Positions 1 to 6,136 of a stretch of 6,136 nucleotides of DNA are shown piece after piece (positions within the stretch are counted from its first letter, which is position 1; every line of letters starts with the position of its first letter). Both the position numbers and the translations under genes were made by a program. This stretch comes from Alphaproteobacteria bacterium (GTDB lineage Bacteria > Pseudomonadota > Alphaproteobacteria > Rhizobiales > Devosiaceae): positions 1-6,136 of the forward strand of contig JAJRRJ010000109.1 in assembly GCA_024279575.1 (NCBI GenBank), written 5' to 3'. The notes beneath the pieces are model-generated. The model was not told the DNA's origin. It did no database searches and saw only the letters and a program-made list of their open reading frames with translations.

Positions 1-1
1 C

Positions 2-2392
2 TTGCTGGCCAAACGTACCCCGGACAAATGGCCTCTTCGTATTGCATCTCTTTTTGGCGGGTCCGTTTTAAGTGCAGGCATGTTGTCCTGTTTTGCGGTT
101 CCCCAAACATGGCCACTGCCAACCGGGCTTGGCGGCCTTACGGGATCTGCCTTCACGTCCCTTGCTCAATTTGTTACCGGCAGCGCCCCAAGCGGGGCCG
201 CTGCAATCCTTTTTGCCATAATGCTTTTGCCCCCCGCTTCGGCTTTACTCTGGATAGCTGCCGGCATCCCCTCTATCAAAGAACATCAAATCAAAAATCA
301 TCCGAAAAATTTTCTTGAAGAAGAGGAAAGTATCCACGATGCCAGTGCTGATCGCACCGGGTTTTTTGATATTGTTTTTGGCGGAGCTGCCCACTTATTT
401 TTCACTGCCAAAACTGCATGGCGACGCACCCGTACCGCCTCCCAACAGCTCCGCGCTCAGCAAGCGGATGAGGAATGGCAACGCCAAACCGGCGAGCCAA
501 ATGTGTCAGGCCTTGTCCGGCATCCACACTCACAGGAAACTGAATTTGTACGCCGTGATCCACCACTCATTCACGACACACCAATCCAGACCGGAATGCA
601 GCAACACAATGATCCCGGTTTTAATTCAAACAATACAACGCAACCCGCCTCACAAGAATTTGCCGCCTCACAAGAATTTAGTGGGTACGCACCAGCGACA
701 GCTACTGAAGAAAATGCCTATGATGACCATTTGGCTCAGTTAAATGTAGAACAATCCTTGCCCACCAACTCTCCGATGCGAGAAAATCCAGCGCCAGAAT
801 TTGTCACCCCCAAGCGCATTTCTCAACCCGCAACAACTGTGAAACAAGGCACGCGTCTGATGCGCGAAGCACAAGGCTCCCTGCTCGAAGAAACCGGCTT
901 TCAGTTACCCGAACTTACGCTGCTTTCCATGCCCCAGGCCGCCCCAATTGGAAACGAATTGCATCCCGATGAATTGGAAATTCGGGCGCGCCAGCTTGAA
1001 GGTGTTTTGGAGGATTTTGGCATCAAGGGAGACATTATCGATGTACGTCCCGGGCCCGTCGTTACCTTGTACGAACTCACCCCGGCCCCGGGCATTAAAT
1101 CTTCCCGTGTTATATCCCTGGCCGATGATATTGCCCGGTCCATGAGCGCCGTTTCAGCCCGTGTAGCAGTGGTGCCGGGCCGCAATGCCATCGGCATCGA
1201 ACTGCCCAATGCCAAACGGGAGACAGTATTTTTACGTGAAATGCTCGCCTCAAATGATTTTGAAAAGTCCAAGAGCAAACTGCCAATGTGTCTTGGCAAA
1301 GATATTGGCGGTCAACCCGTCATTGCCGACCTTGCACGCATGCCCCACCTGTTAATCGCAGGCACAACCGGGTCAGGCAAATCCGTTGCCATCAACACCA
1401 TGATCCTGCCCCTGCTCTATCGCATGACCCCCGAACAGTGCCGACTGATTATGATCGACCCTAAAATGCTCGAACTTTCGGTTTATGATGGCATCCCCCA
1501 TTTGCTTTCCCCCGTAGTGACTGACCCGAGCAAAGCCGTAGTGGCACTAAAATGGGCGGTGCGCGAAATGGAAGATCGTTATCGCAAAATGTCAAAAATT
1601 GGTGTGCGCAATATCGAGGGCTTTAATGCCAAAGTAAAAGAGGCCAACAAAAAAGGCGAAACCATCACCCGCACGGTACAAACCGGATTTGACCGTGAAA
1701 CGGGTGAAGCTGTGTATGAAAGCGAGACCTTTGAACTGCAACCACTGCCCTTCATCGTGATCATTGTTGATGAAATGGCAGACCTGATGATGGTTGCAGG
1801 CAAAGACATCGAAGGGGCGATCCAGCGGTTGGCACAGATGGCCCGCGCCGCCGGCATCCATTTGGTAATGGCCACCCAGCGCCCCTCGGTTGATGTTATT
1901 ACCGGCACCATCAAAGCCAACTTCCCCACCCGTATTTCTTTCTCCGTTACCTCAAAAATTGATTCCCGCACCATCCTTGGTGAACAGGGTGCAGAACAAT
2001 TACTGGGGATGGGAGATATGCTTTATATGGCCGGAGGTGGACGCGTACGCCGCCTGCATGGTCCTTTTGTTGCAGATCTGGAAGTGGAAGACGTCGTCAA
2101 TCACCTCAAGGAACAGGGCACCCCGGACTACCTTGAATCTGGTACTCAGGAAACCGAAGAGACCGAAGGTGTTTCTGAACTGGGTAATTCCGGCGATGAG
2201 CTTTACGACAAGGCCGTCAACATTGTCCTCAATGATCGCAAAGCCTCCACGTCTTACATTCAGCGCCGGTTATCAATCGGGTACAACCGTGCCGCAACAC
2301 TGATTGAAAAAATGGAAAATGAAGGTGTAATCTCTGCCGCCAATCATGCTGGAAAGCGTGAGGTGTTGGTCGGCGATGGAGTTGAACACTAG
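2..2392 (+). CDS. ftsK: DNA translocase FtsK, 5' end missing at window edge
   Basis: FtsK is a septum-anchored hexameric ATPase that pumps DNA and helps resolve and segregate chromosome termini at division. The visible 796 codons begin inside the gene. Only two hydrophobic segments remain (about residues 13-33 and 66-88), joined by a loop with a GLGG motif, which fits the last two of the usual four N-terminal membrane helices. The TTG at base 2 is therefore not the real start. A low-complexity linker spans about residues 95-315. The alpha domain (about 320-420) is followed by the RecA-like beta domain, with Walker A GTTGSGKS at 454-461, Walker B ending in D590-E591 and a TQRP motif at 625-628. 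A winged-helix gamma domain (about 732-790, with RRLSIGYNRA) is the part that reads orientation sequences in known FtsK proteins. All ATPase motifs are intact. The linker carries a short in-frame duplication. The family assignment is near certain. The amount missing upstream is inferred to be on the order of 100 residues. Confidence 0.97.
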   Translation: MLAKRTPDKWPLRIASLFGGSVLSAGMLSCFAVPQTWPLPTGLGGLTGSAFTSLAQFVTGSAPSGAAAILFAIMLLPPASALLWIAAGIPSIKEHQIKNHPKNFLEEEESIHDASADRTGFFDIVFGGAAHLFFTAKTAWRRTRTASQQLRAQQADEEWQRQTGEPNVSGLVRHPHSQETEFVRRDPPLIHDTPIQTGMQQHNDPGFNSNNTTQPASQEFAASQEFSGYAPATATEENAYDDHLAQLNVEQSLPTNSPMRENPAPEFVTPKRISQPATTVKQGTRLMREAQGSLLEETGFQLPELTLLSMPQAAPIGNELHPDELEIRARQLEGVLEDFGIKGDIIDVRPGPVVTLYELTPAPGIKSSRVISLADDIARSMSAVSARVAVVPGRNAIGIELPNAKRETVFLREMLASNDFEKSKSKLPMCLGKDIGGQPVIADLARMPHLLIAGTTGSGKSVAINTMILPLLYRMTPEQCRLIMIDPKMLELSVYDGIPHLLSPVVTDPSKAVVALKWAVREMEDRYRKMSKIGVRNIEGFNAKVKEANKKGETITRTVQTGFDRETGEAVYESETFELQPLPFIVIIVDEMADLMMVAGKDIEGAIQRLAQMARAAGIHLVMATQRPSVDVITGTIKANFPTRISFSVTSKIDSRTILGEQGAEQLLGMGDMLYMAGGGRVRRLHGPFVADLEVEDVVNHLKEQGTPDYLESGTQETEETEGVSELGNSGDELYDKAVNIVLNDRKASTSYIQRRLSIGYNRAATLIEKMENEGVISAANHAGKREVLVGDGVEH
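645..679 (+). repeat. Two-copy 18-base in-frame tandem repeat in the ftsK linker
   Basis: Bases 645-661 and 663-679 are identical 17-mers with a period of 18 bases. They encode two ASQEF units separated by one alanine. The repeat keeps the reading frame and lies in the poorly conserved FtsK linker, so it looks like a recent, tolerated duplication by replication slippage. Confidence 0.85.
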
Positions 2393-2839
2393 ATGCCAAA
2401 AGTTATAATTCGCGACCTAACCCGTGCGGACAAACCCGAATGGCAATCCCTGTGGGCCGCCTATATCAAGTTCTACAAAACCTCCCTCTCTCCACAAATG
2501 CACGACCTGGCTTTTGAGAGATTACTGAGCGAAGACGAAAACGAATTCCAGGGCATGCTGGCCAGAATTGACGGAAAGCCAGCGGGCCTTGTCCACACCC
2601 TGACCCATCGCCATGGCTGGTTTGAGGACAAGGTGATTTATCTGCAGGACCTTTTTTCCGTTCCCGAGGTTCGCGGCAAAGGGGTTGGTCGCGCTCTGAT
2701 TGAAGAAGTCTATCGCCGCGCAGATATTGCTGACACACCAAACGTTTATTGGCTCACCGCAAAGGACAATATCGGCGCAAGAAGACTTTACGACAACATC
2801 GCCAGTGAGACAGATTTCATTAAATACAAACGCCCATAA
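2393..2839 (+). CDS. GNAT-family N-acetyltransferase
   Basis: This 148-residue protein is a complete single-domain GNAT acetyltransferase, predicted to move an acetyl group from acetyl-CoA to an amine. The substrate cannot be read from the sequence. Motif A is clear: a beta strand (YLQDLFSV, residues 83-90), then the acetyl-CoA pyrophosphate-binding loop RGKGVG at 94-99 and helix ALIEEVYRRA. Motif B follows with N-x-GARRLYD at about 126-134, the usual C-terminal part with a tyrosine well placed as general acid (Y133). The length is normal for the family. The ATG directly abuts the ftsK stop codon. A GGAG at 2378-2381 inside the end of ftsK lies 11 bases upstream of the ATG, so translation is probably coupled to ftsK. 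It resembles the general WecD/HPA2-like acetyltransferases. A protein, polyamine or small-molecule substrate is equally possible. Confidence 0.9.
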   Translation: MPKVIIRDLTRADKPEWQSLWAAYIKFYKTSLSPQMHDLAFERLLSEDENEFQGMLARIDGKPAGLVHTLTHRHGWFEDKVIYLQDLFSVPEVRGKGVGRALIEEVYRRADIADTPNVYWLTAKDNIGARRLYDNIASETDFIKYKRP

Positions 2840-3012
2840 ATACCAACACCCATGGATCACAAAATAAGGATTCACGTGAAACTTTCGTGATCAACGCGCT
2901 TCATCCAGCTATTGCCCCAATCATGTTTCAGTTTAACTAAAATGCCCCTAAGGTAAAAATGTTGATTCGACTAACCAAGTTTCAACAAACCTGATCCATA
3001 CGGAGAACAATA
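2840..3012 (+). promoter_or_regulatory. Intergenic region upstream of lolA, probable promoter region
   Basis: These 173 bases separate the GNAT gene from lolA and hold no ORF that looks real. The gap is long enough for lolA-xth to have its own promoter. TAAAAT at 2938-2943 would make a fair -10 box, but I see no convincing -35 at 16-18 bases from it. GGAG at 3002-3005 is a good ribosome-binding site for lolA. A palindromic element (2855-2892) is listed separately. I see no hairpin followed by a T-run, so there is no clear intrinsic terminator for the ftsK unit. Confidence 0.4.
2855..2892. repeat. Palindromic element upstream of lolA
   Basis: A perfect 10-base palindrome, TTCACGTGAA, lies at 2871-2880. 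It is nested almost centrally between the imperfect inverted arms GATCACAAAA (2855-2864) and TTTCGTGATC (2883-2892), which pair at nine of ten positions. The 3' arm is not followed by a T-run, so an operator is a better guess than a terminator. No regulator can be named. Confidence 0.4.
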
Positions 3013-3639
3013 ATGATCCGCCGCCTGTTCATCTCCCTGATATTTGTTCTTGGAATTTTGCCTGGCGCCCTGGCGCTGGAGCGAACCCTGACCGCTGAAG
3101 AAGAAACCCTCATCAAGGCTATTGGCGTACATAATTCCGCCATTAGCTCAATGGCAGGCCGCTTTCTTCAGATTGATACTGCGGGCGGGCGTGTGGAAGG
3201 CACCTTCTTTTTGCAACGCCCCGACAAAATCCGTTTTCGCTACGCCCCCCCCTCAAGAGAAGAAATTGTATCCGCAGGACGCGGATTTTATATTCTGGAT
3301 CGGGCAGAACGCACCAAGTATGTTTATCCTCAAGACAAGGTGCCTTTGCGTCAATTTCTCACCGATCAGATTGATTTTTTGAACGCCAACCTTTCTGATG
3401 TTGTCATGACCGATACTTTTATTTCTATAACTCTGTTTGATGAAAGCCCGATAGGAACGGTCGAGGTGGCACTGGTATTTGAGCGTGAATCTTTGGACCT
3501 TTGGCAGTGGACGTTAATTGAACCAAGTGGAGCCGAGCTGACATTTTCAATTTACGATGTTGAAAAGGACATCGAGATACCGCGCTCATTTTTTTATATT
3601 GATTCTTCTTACCAGTCCCTTTCAAGCCCCAACCAATAA
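3013..3639 (+). CDS. lolA: LolA-like outer-membrane lipoprotein carrier protein
   Basis: LolA is the periplasmic chaperone that takes lipoproteins from the LolCDE transporter in the inner membrane and delivers them to the outer membrane. This 208-residue protein begins with a classic signal peptide: MIRR, a hydrophobic stretch at about 5-16, and a predicted signal peptidase I site after ALA at 19-21. No lipobox cysteine is present, so it should be soluble in the periplasm. The mature part shows the LolA family pattern: a phenylalanine and glutamine at 51 and 53 (GRFLQ), G63-x-F65, then R69-P70-x-K72-x-R74-F-x-Y77 followed by prolines 79-80. The start is supported by GGAG seven bases upstream of the ATG. 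ftsK and lolA are neighbours in many proteobacteria, which supports the call. An 8-C run at 3245-3252 lies within the reading frame without disrupting it. A divergent LolA-fold paralogue is the only real alternative. Confidence 0.88.
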   Translation: MIRRLFISLIFVLGILPGALALERTLTAEEETLIKAIGVHNSAISSMAGRFLQIDTAGGRVEGTFFLQRPDKIRFRYAPPSREEIVSAGRGFYILDRAERTKYVYPQDKVPLRQFLTDQIDFLNANLSDVVMTDTFISITLFDESPIGTVEVALVFERESLDLWQWTLIEPSGAELTFSIYDVEKDIEIPRSFFYIDSSYQSLSSPNQ

Positions 3640-3668
3640 TTCAATTCCTGATCAAGGTTCAAATCTGA

Positions 3669-4472
3669 ATGCCCCTCAAAATTGCCACGTGGAATATCAA
3701 TTCCATACGTTTGCGCCGCCCTATGGTTGAAGAGTTCCTGGCAGAGCATCAGCCCGATATTTTGTGTCTGCAGGAGATCAAATGTACCAATGATCAATTC
3801 CCGGCAAAAGAATTTGCCGCCGCCGGATATCCCCACCAGGCTGTCAACGGGCAAAAAGCCTACCATGGTGTTGCCACTATTTCGCGCCTGCCCCTGATAA
3901 ATTCGGCTAATAAAATGTTTTGCAACATTGATCATGCGCGCCATGTTTCCTGTCAGGTTGAATTTGATCAAACCCCCCTAAATATTCACAATTTTTATGT
4001 CCCTGCCGGGGGGGATGTTCCCGACGTAAGTGTCAATGAAAAGTTCAAGCACAAAATGGATTTTCTGGCGGAGATGAAAACCTGGTTTCAATTACCAGAG
4101 TTTTCAAAGGAACAAATTATCGTTGGCGACTTCAATATTGCTCCCCATGAAAATGATGTATGGAGCCATAAGCAATTGCTGAAAATTGTCTCCCATACCC
4201 CGTTGGAAACCAACACACTGGATGAGCTGCTTGCTCATAACAAGTGGGTTGACCTGATCCGTCAGCACATCTCAACTGATGAAAAACTATACTCTTGGTG
4301 GTCCTATAGGGCCAAAGACTGGAATGCCTCAAACAAAGGGCGTCGTCTGGATCACATCTGGTCCACCAAAGATTTAGCCGTCAAATCTGTAAGTTCGCAA
4401 ATCTTGCGCGAAGCGCGAGGCTGGAGTGAAAAGCCCTCAGATCATGTTCCAGTGATTGTGGAATTGAAATAG
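3669..4472 (+). CDS. xth: Exodeoxyribonuclease III (AP endonuclease)
   Basis: This is a Mg2+-dependent exonuclease III-type enzyme that cuts DNA at abasic sites and trims blocked 3' ends in base-excision repair, in the cytoplasm. The 267-residue protein matches the length of E. coli XthA (268). By alignment from memory to XthA, the active-site residues are all present: N9 in TWNINS, the metal ligand E36 in LQEIK, Y110, D154 and N156 in GDFNIAP, D228 in RRLDHIW, and D259-H260 in PSDHVPV. The SWWSYR segment at about 209-214 is also typical. The gene starts 29 bases after the lolA stop, with AAGG 11 bases before the ATG, so it is probably cotranscribed with lolA. It converges on the next gene, with 10 bases between the stop codons. 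A 7-G run at 4008-4014 does not break the frame. Confidence 0.96.
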   Translation: MPLKIATWNINSIRLRRPMVEEFLAEHQPDILCLQEIKCTNDQFPAKEFAAAGYPHQAVNGQKAYHGVATISRLPLINSANKMFCNIDHARHVSCQVEFDQTPLNIHNFYVPAGGDVPDVSVNEKFKHKMDFLAEMKTWFQLPEFSKEQIIVGDFNIAPHENDVWSHKQLLKIVSHTPLETNTLDELLAHNKWVDLIRQHISTDEKLYSWWSYRAKDWNASNKGRRLDHIWSTKDLAVKSVSSQILREARGWSEKPSDHVPVIVELK

Positions 4473-4482
4473 TCAAACACGG

Positions 4483-4944
4483 TCAGCGTTTTGTCACAGC
4501 ACCAACACCGGTGCTTTGTAACGCACCAACATATTTTCCAATATTGCTACGGATAAGTTCTGCAGCCCGGGCTGCCACATCAGGAAACTGTTTCATCAAT
4601 TTTGCAAAAGCAGAACGTGGAACAAACAAAAGTTCCACATCGGTTTTGCAAGTGGCCGTTGCGCGACGTGGATGTTTTGCAATCAGCGCCAACTCCCCAA
4701 TAACAGTTCCAGGTTCTGTAACGTGAAGTTCCTGCTCTTTGCTATCTGTAGGTTTGATTAAAACCAATTCTCCAGATATCAAAACATAGGCGCCCGAAGT
4801 AATTTCTCCAGCAATGAACAAAGTTTTCCCCGACTTGAAAGAAGTCAGTTCGCTGGCAAATGCCAACATCCGTCTTTGTTCCAAGGTGCAAATAGCAAAA
4901 AAATCTGCACTACCTAAAATATGGGCGGTTTCATCAAGTTCCAT
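4483..4944 (-). CDS. Stand-alone cyclic nucleotide-binding domain protein
   Basis: This 153-residue protein is essentially a single CAP/PKA-type cyclic nucleotide-binding domain. The beta-roll spans about residues 35-110. Its phosphate-binding cassette starts at G83-E84-L85-A86-L87 and continues to P92-R93-R94-A95-T96. R93 aligns with the arginine that contacts the cyclic phosphate in PKA-type domains, so ligand binding is plausible. Helices follow to the C-terminus, but there is no helix-turn-helix as in CRP/FNR proteins and no other effector domain, so it should act through a partner protein. No signal peptide or membrane segment is visible. The ATG lies 34 bases downstream of the response-regulator stop on the same strand, which suggests cotranscription. 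The Shine-Dalgarno is weak (an AAGAAG-like purine stretch). The ligand (cAMP, cGMP or none) and the partner are unknown. The family assignment is solid, but the function is not. Confidence 0.88.
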   Translation of the reverse strand: MELDETAHILGSADFFAICTLEQRRMLAFASELTSFKSGKTLFIAGEITSGAYVLISGELVLIKPTDSKEQELHVTEPGTVIGELALIAKHPRRATATCKTDVELLFVPRSAFAKLMKQFPDVAARAAELIRSNIGKYVGALQSTGVGAVTKR

Positions 4945-4978
4945 TACTCAGCTTCTTTTCCCAAAAGATAATTTTTAA

Positions 4979-5662
4979 CTAGGGAACCAGACGATAGCCC
5001 CCCTCTTCAGTTACCAGCAACCGCGCGTTAGACGGATCACGTTCAATCTTTTGTCGCAAGCGGTATATATGCGTTTCCAGCGTATGCGTTGTAACCCGAT
5101 TATTATAGCCCCAAACTTCCTGCAACAACACATCGCGCGAAATGGTTTTTGATCCCTGTCGGTACAGATACTTTAGAATTGAAGTTTCCTTATCCGTCAA
5201 GCGTACCTTGGAACCTTCTGCCGGCTCCAGAGTTTTTGCCGCCGGATGAAACATGTATGGACCAATCGTGAACACAACATCTTCACTCTGATCATGCTGA
5301 CGCAACGCCGCCCTGATACGTGCCAATAAAACCGAAAACCGAAATGGCTTGGTGACATAGTCATTAGCCCCCGACTCCAGTCCCAGAATTTCATCGGAGT
5401 CTGTATCGTGTCCCGTGAGCATAAGGATGGGACTTGCAAAACCCTTATCCCGCAAAATTTTAACGGTCTCACGACCATCCATATCTGGAAGACCAACATC
5501 TAGGATCATCAGATCAACATGGCGATCTCCAACTTTTTCCAAAACCTCGCTCGCGGTACCAGCTTCGCTTATGCTAAATTCACGATAGTGAGAAAGTTGG
5601 TCCACCAGTGTCTTACGCAAATCCTCATCATCATCCACTAAAAATAAATGTCGTTTATTCAT
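4979..5662 (-). CDS. OmpR/PhoB-family two-component response regulator
   Basis: This 227-residue DNA-binding regulator should be switched by phosphorylation from a sensor kinase. The receiver domain (about 4-118) has the acidic pocket D10-D11, phospho-acceptor D55 (LILDVGLPDMDG), T83 and K105 followed by P106-F107, so every catalytic position is intact. The C-terminal winged-helix domain (about 130-226) has LTDKE at its start, the recognition region around VTTHTLETHIYRLRQK, and ends with the typical wing GGYRLVP. The ATG is supported by GGAG seven bases upstream (5670-5673 on the complementary strand). No histidine kinase gene is adjacent in the window. A cyclic nucleotide-binding protein gene follows after 34 bases, and a yggS-type gene precedes it with a 175-base gap. 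The family call is firm. Target genes and signal cannot be inferred, so no gene symbol is given. Confidence 0.95.
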   Translation of the reverse strand: MNKRHLFLVDDDEDLRKTLVDQLSHYREFSISEAGTASEVLEKVGDRHVDLMILDVGLPDMDGRETVKILRDKGFASPILMLTGHDTDSDEILGLESGANDYVTKPFRFSVLLARIRAALRQHDQSEDVVFTIGPYMFHPAAKTLEPAEGSKVRLTDKETSILKYLYRQGSKTISRDVLLQEVWGYNNRVTTHTLETHIYRLRQKIERDPSNARLLVTEEGGYRLVP

Positions 5663-5837
5663 CGCCCGTCTCCAAAATTTTGCTCGCGATCAAATTATCG
5701 TTAAGGCAGTGTAAAAACCCTCTAAATCAATTGCCACTCACAAGCCTGTTACATAGGACATTATTGCGAAATATGGTTAGTGCAATCTCCCTGGGGTCTA
5801 AAAGCAGACGACCGTAAAAAATATAACCGGCAAGGTC
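5663..5837 (-). promoter_or_regulatory. Intergenic region upstream of the response regulator
   Basis: These 175 bases lie between the yggS-type stop codon and the response-regulator start, both on the minus strand. The gap is long enough for the regulator and the downstream cNMP-binding gene to have their own promoter. On the minus strand, GATAAT at 5695-5700 resembles a -10 box, but no good -35 sits at the right distance. A CtrA-box-like sequence, TTAA-N7-TTGA, overlaps it (5704-5690). No convincing terminator hairpin is visible after the yggS-type gene. Confidence 0.35.
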
Positions 5838-6136
5838 CTACCGGGTACCAAATATTGCCGTTCCAACCCGCACATGAGTTGCACCCATTTCAATGGCAAC
5901 ATCATAATCCGAGCTCATCCCCATTGACAAAAATTCAACTTTTGCCTTTTTGGCCAAATCATGAAGGAGGGCAAAATATGGTCCCGGTGCTTCTGCCGCC
6001 GGCGGAATGCACATCAATCCCACAACATTCAACTCAAGGTCATTTTTACATTTATCTACAAACGAAACTGCCTGTGAAATTTCAACCCCGGATTTTTGCG
6101 CTTCCCCCCCAATATTAACCTGAACAAAAACAGGAA
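5838..6136 (-). CDS. YggS/PROSC-family pyridoxal phosphate homeostasis protein, 5' end missing at window edge
   Basis: The window holds the last 98 codons of a YggS-type protein, a cytoplasmic single-domain PLP-binding protein of the alanine-racemase-like fold, involved in vitamin B6 and amino-acid homeostasis and without a known enzymatic reaction. The frame stays open to the right edge (first full codon at 6134). It begins PVFVQVNIGGEAQKSGV, matching the family strand where E. coli YggS has IQINISDENSKSG. It continues with GLMCIPP (the family's GLMxIP), then SMGMSSDYDVAI and VRVGTAIFGTR, the C-terminal PLP phosphate-binding motifs. The protein ends right at this motif, as short family members do. 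About 120-130 N-terminal residues, including the PLP-binding lysine, lie outside the window. The match is clear, although the gene has no symbol specific to this lineage. A TTG at 6032 inside this frame is an internal leucine codon, not a start. Confidence 0.93.
   Translation of the reverse strand, partial: PVFVQVNIGGEAQKSGVEISQAVSFVDKCKNDLELNVVGLMCIPPAAEAPGPYFALLHDLAKKAKVEFLSMGMSSDYDVAIEMGATHVRVGTAIFGTR

Noticed and set aside
901..1299. 132-codon minus-strand ORF inside ftsK
   Set aside because: It is antisense to the conserved alpha and beta domains of FtsK and its translation is low in recognisable structure. It is a shadow frame.
2522..2875. 117-codon minus-strand ORF over the GNAT gene
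   Set aside because: The plus-strand frame carries clear GNAT motifs with normal length and coupling to ftsK. The antisense frame has no recognisable domain.
2869..2968. Two GANTC (CcrM methylation) sites upstream of lolA, at 2869-2873 and 2964-2968
   Set aside because: About 0.7 such sites are expected by chance in 173 bases, so two are not a meaningful enrichment.
2961..2986. Inverted repeat GTTGA / TCAAC before lolA as an operator
   Set aside because: The arms are only five bases with a 16-base spacer, which is expected by chance.
3609..3971. 120-codon minus-strand ORF over the start of xth
   Set aside because: It is antisense to the conserved N-terminal catalytic region of exonuclease III and has no recognisable motif.
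4447..4463. Hairpin TTCCA / TGGAA near the end of xth as a terminator
   Set aside because: The stem is only five base pairs with no T-run on either strand, and it lies within codons of the conserved xth 3' end.
4498..4515. Hairpin AGCACC / GGTGCT as an intrinsic terminator of xth
   Set aside because: The stem is 6 bp with a 6-base loop and only three Ts follow. It lies within the coding end of the opposite-strand gene. This is too weak to call a terminator.
5780..6118. 112-codon plus-strand ORF at the right edge
   Set aside because: It lies antisense to the clearly recognisable yggS-type frame and its translation shows no family motif.

Overview
The window looks like ordinary chromosomal DNA from an alphaproteobacterium. 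Base composition is roughly half G+C by eye. The protein set (an FtsK with a long soluble linker, a LolA-like carrier, an ExoIII with the TWNINS start motif, an OmpR-type regulator and a YggS-type PLP protein) and the ftsK-lolA-xth order fit that group. I cannot name a genus.

Left part, plus strand (1-4472): the 3' part of ftsK runs in from outside the window. A small GNAT acetyltransferase gene follows with no gap, since its ATG directly follows the ftsK stop codon. After a 173-base intergenic stretch with a small palindromic element come a lolA-like gene with a clear signal peptide and, 29 bases later, the xth gene for exonuclease III. Together these cover chromosome segregation at division, outer-membrane lipoprotein transport and base-excision DNA repair. 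They are housekeeping functions that share a location rather than a single pathway.

Right part, minus strand (6136-4483): the 3' part of a yggS-type gene enters from the right edge. A 175-base gap follows, then an OmpR/PhoB-type response regulator. A stand-alone cyclic-nucleotide-binding-domain protein lies 34 bases downstream of it. The last two probably form a transcription unit. It converges on xth, and the two stop codons are 10 bases apart. No histidine kinase is visible, so the regulator is an orphan within this window.

I found no mobile element, CRISPR array, tRNA, rRNA or clearly novel system. The points most worth a second look are the regulator plus cyclic-nucleotide-binding pair, the acetyltransferase gene between ftsK and lolA, and the inverted-repeat element upstream of lolA.
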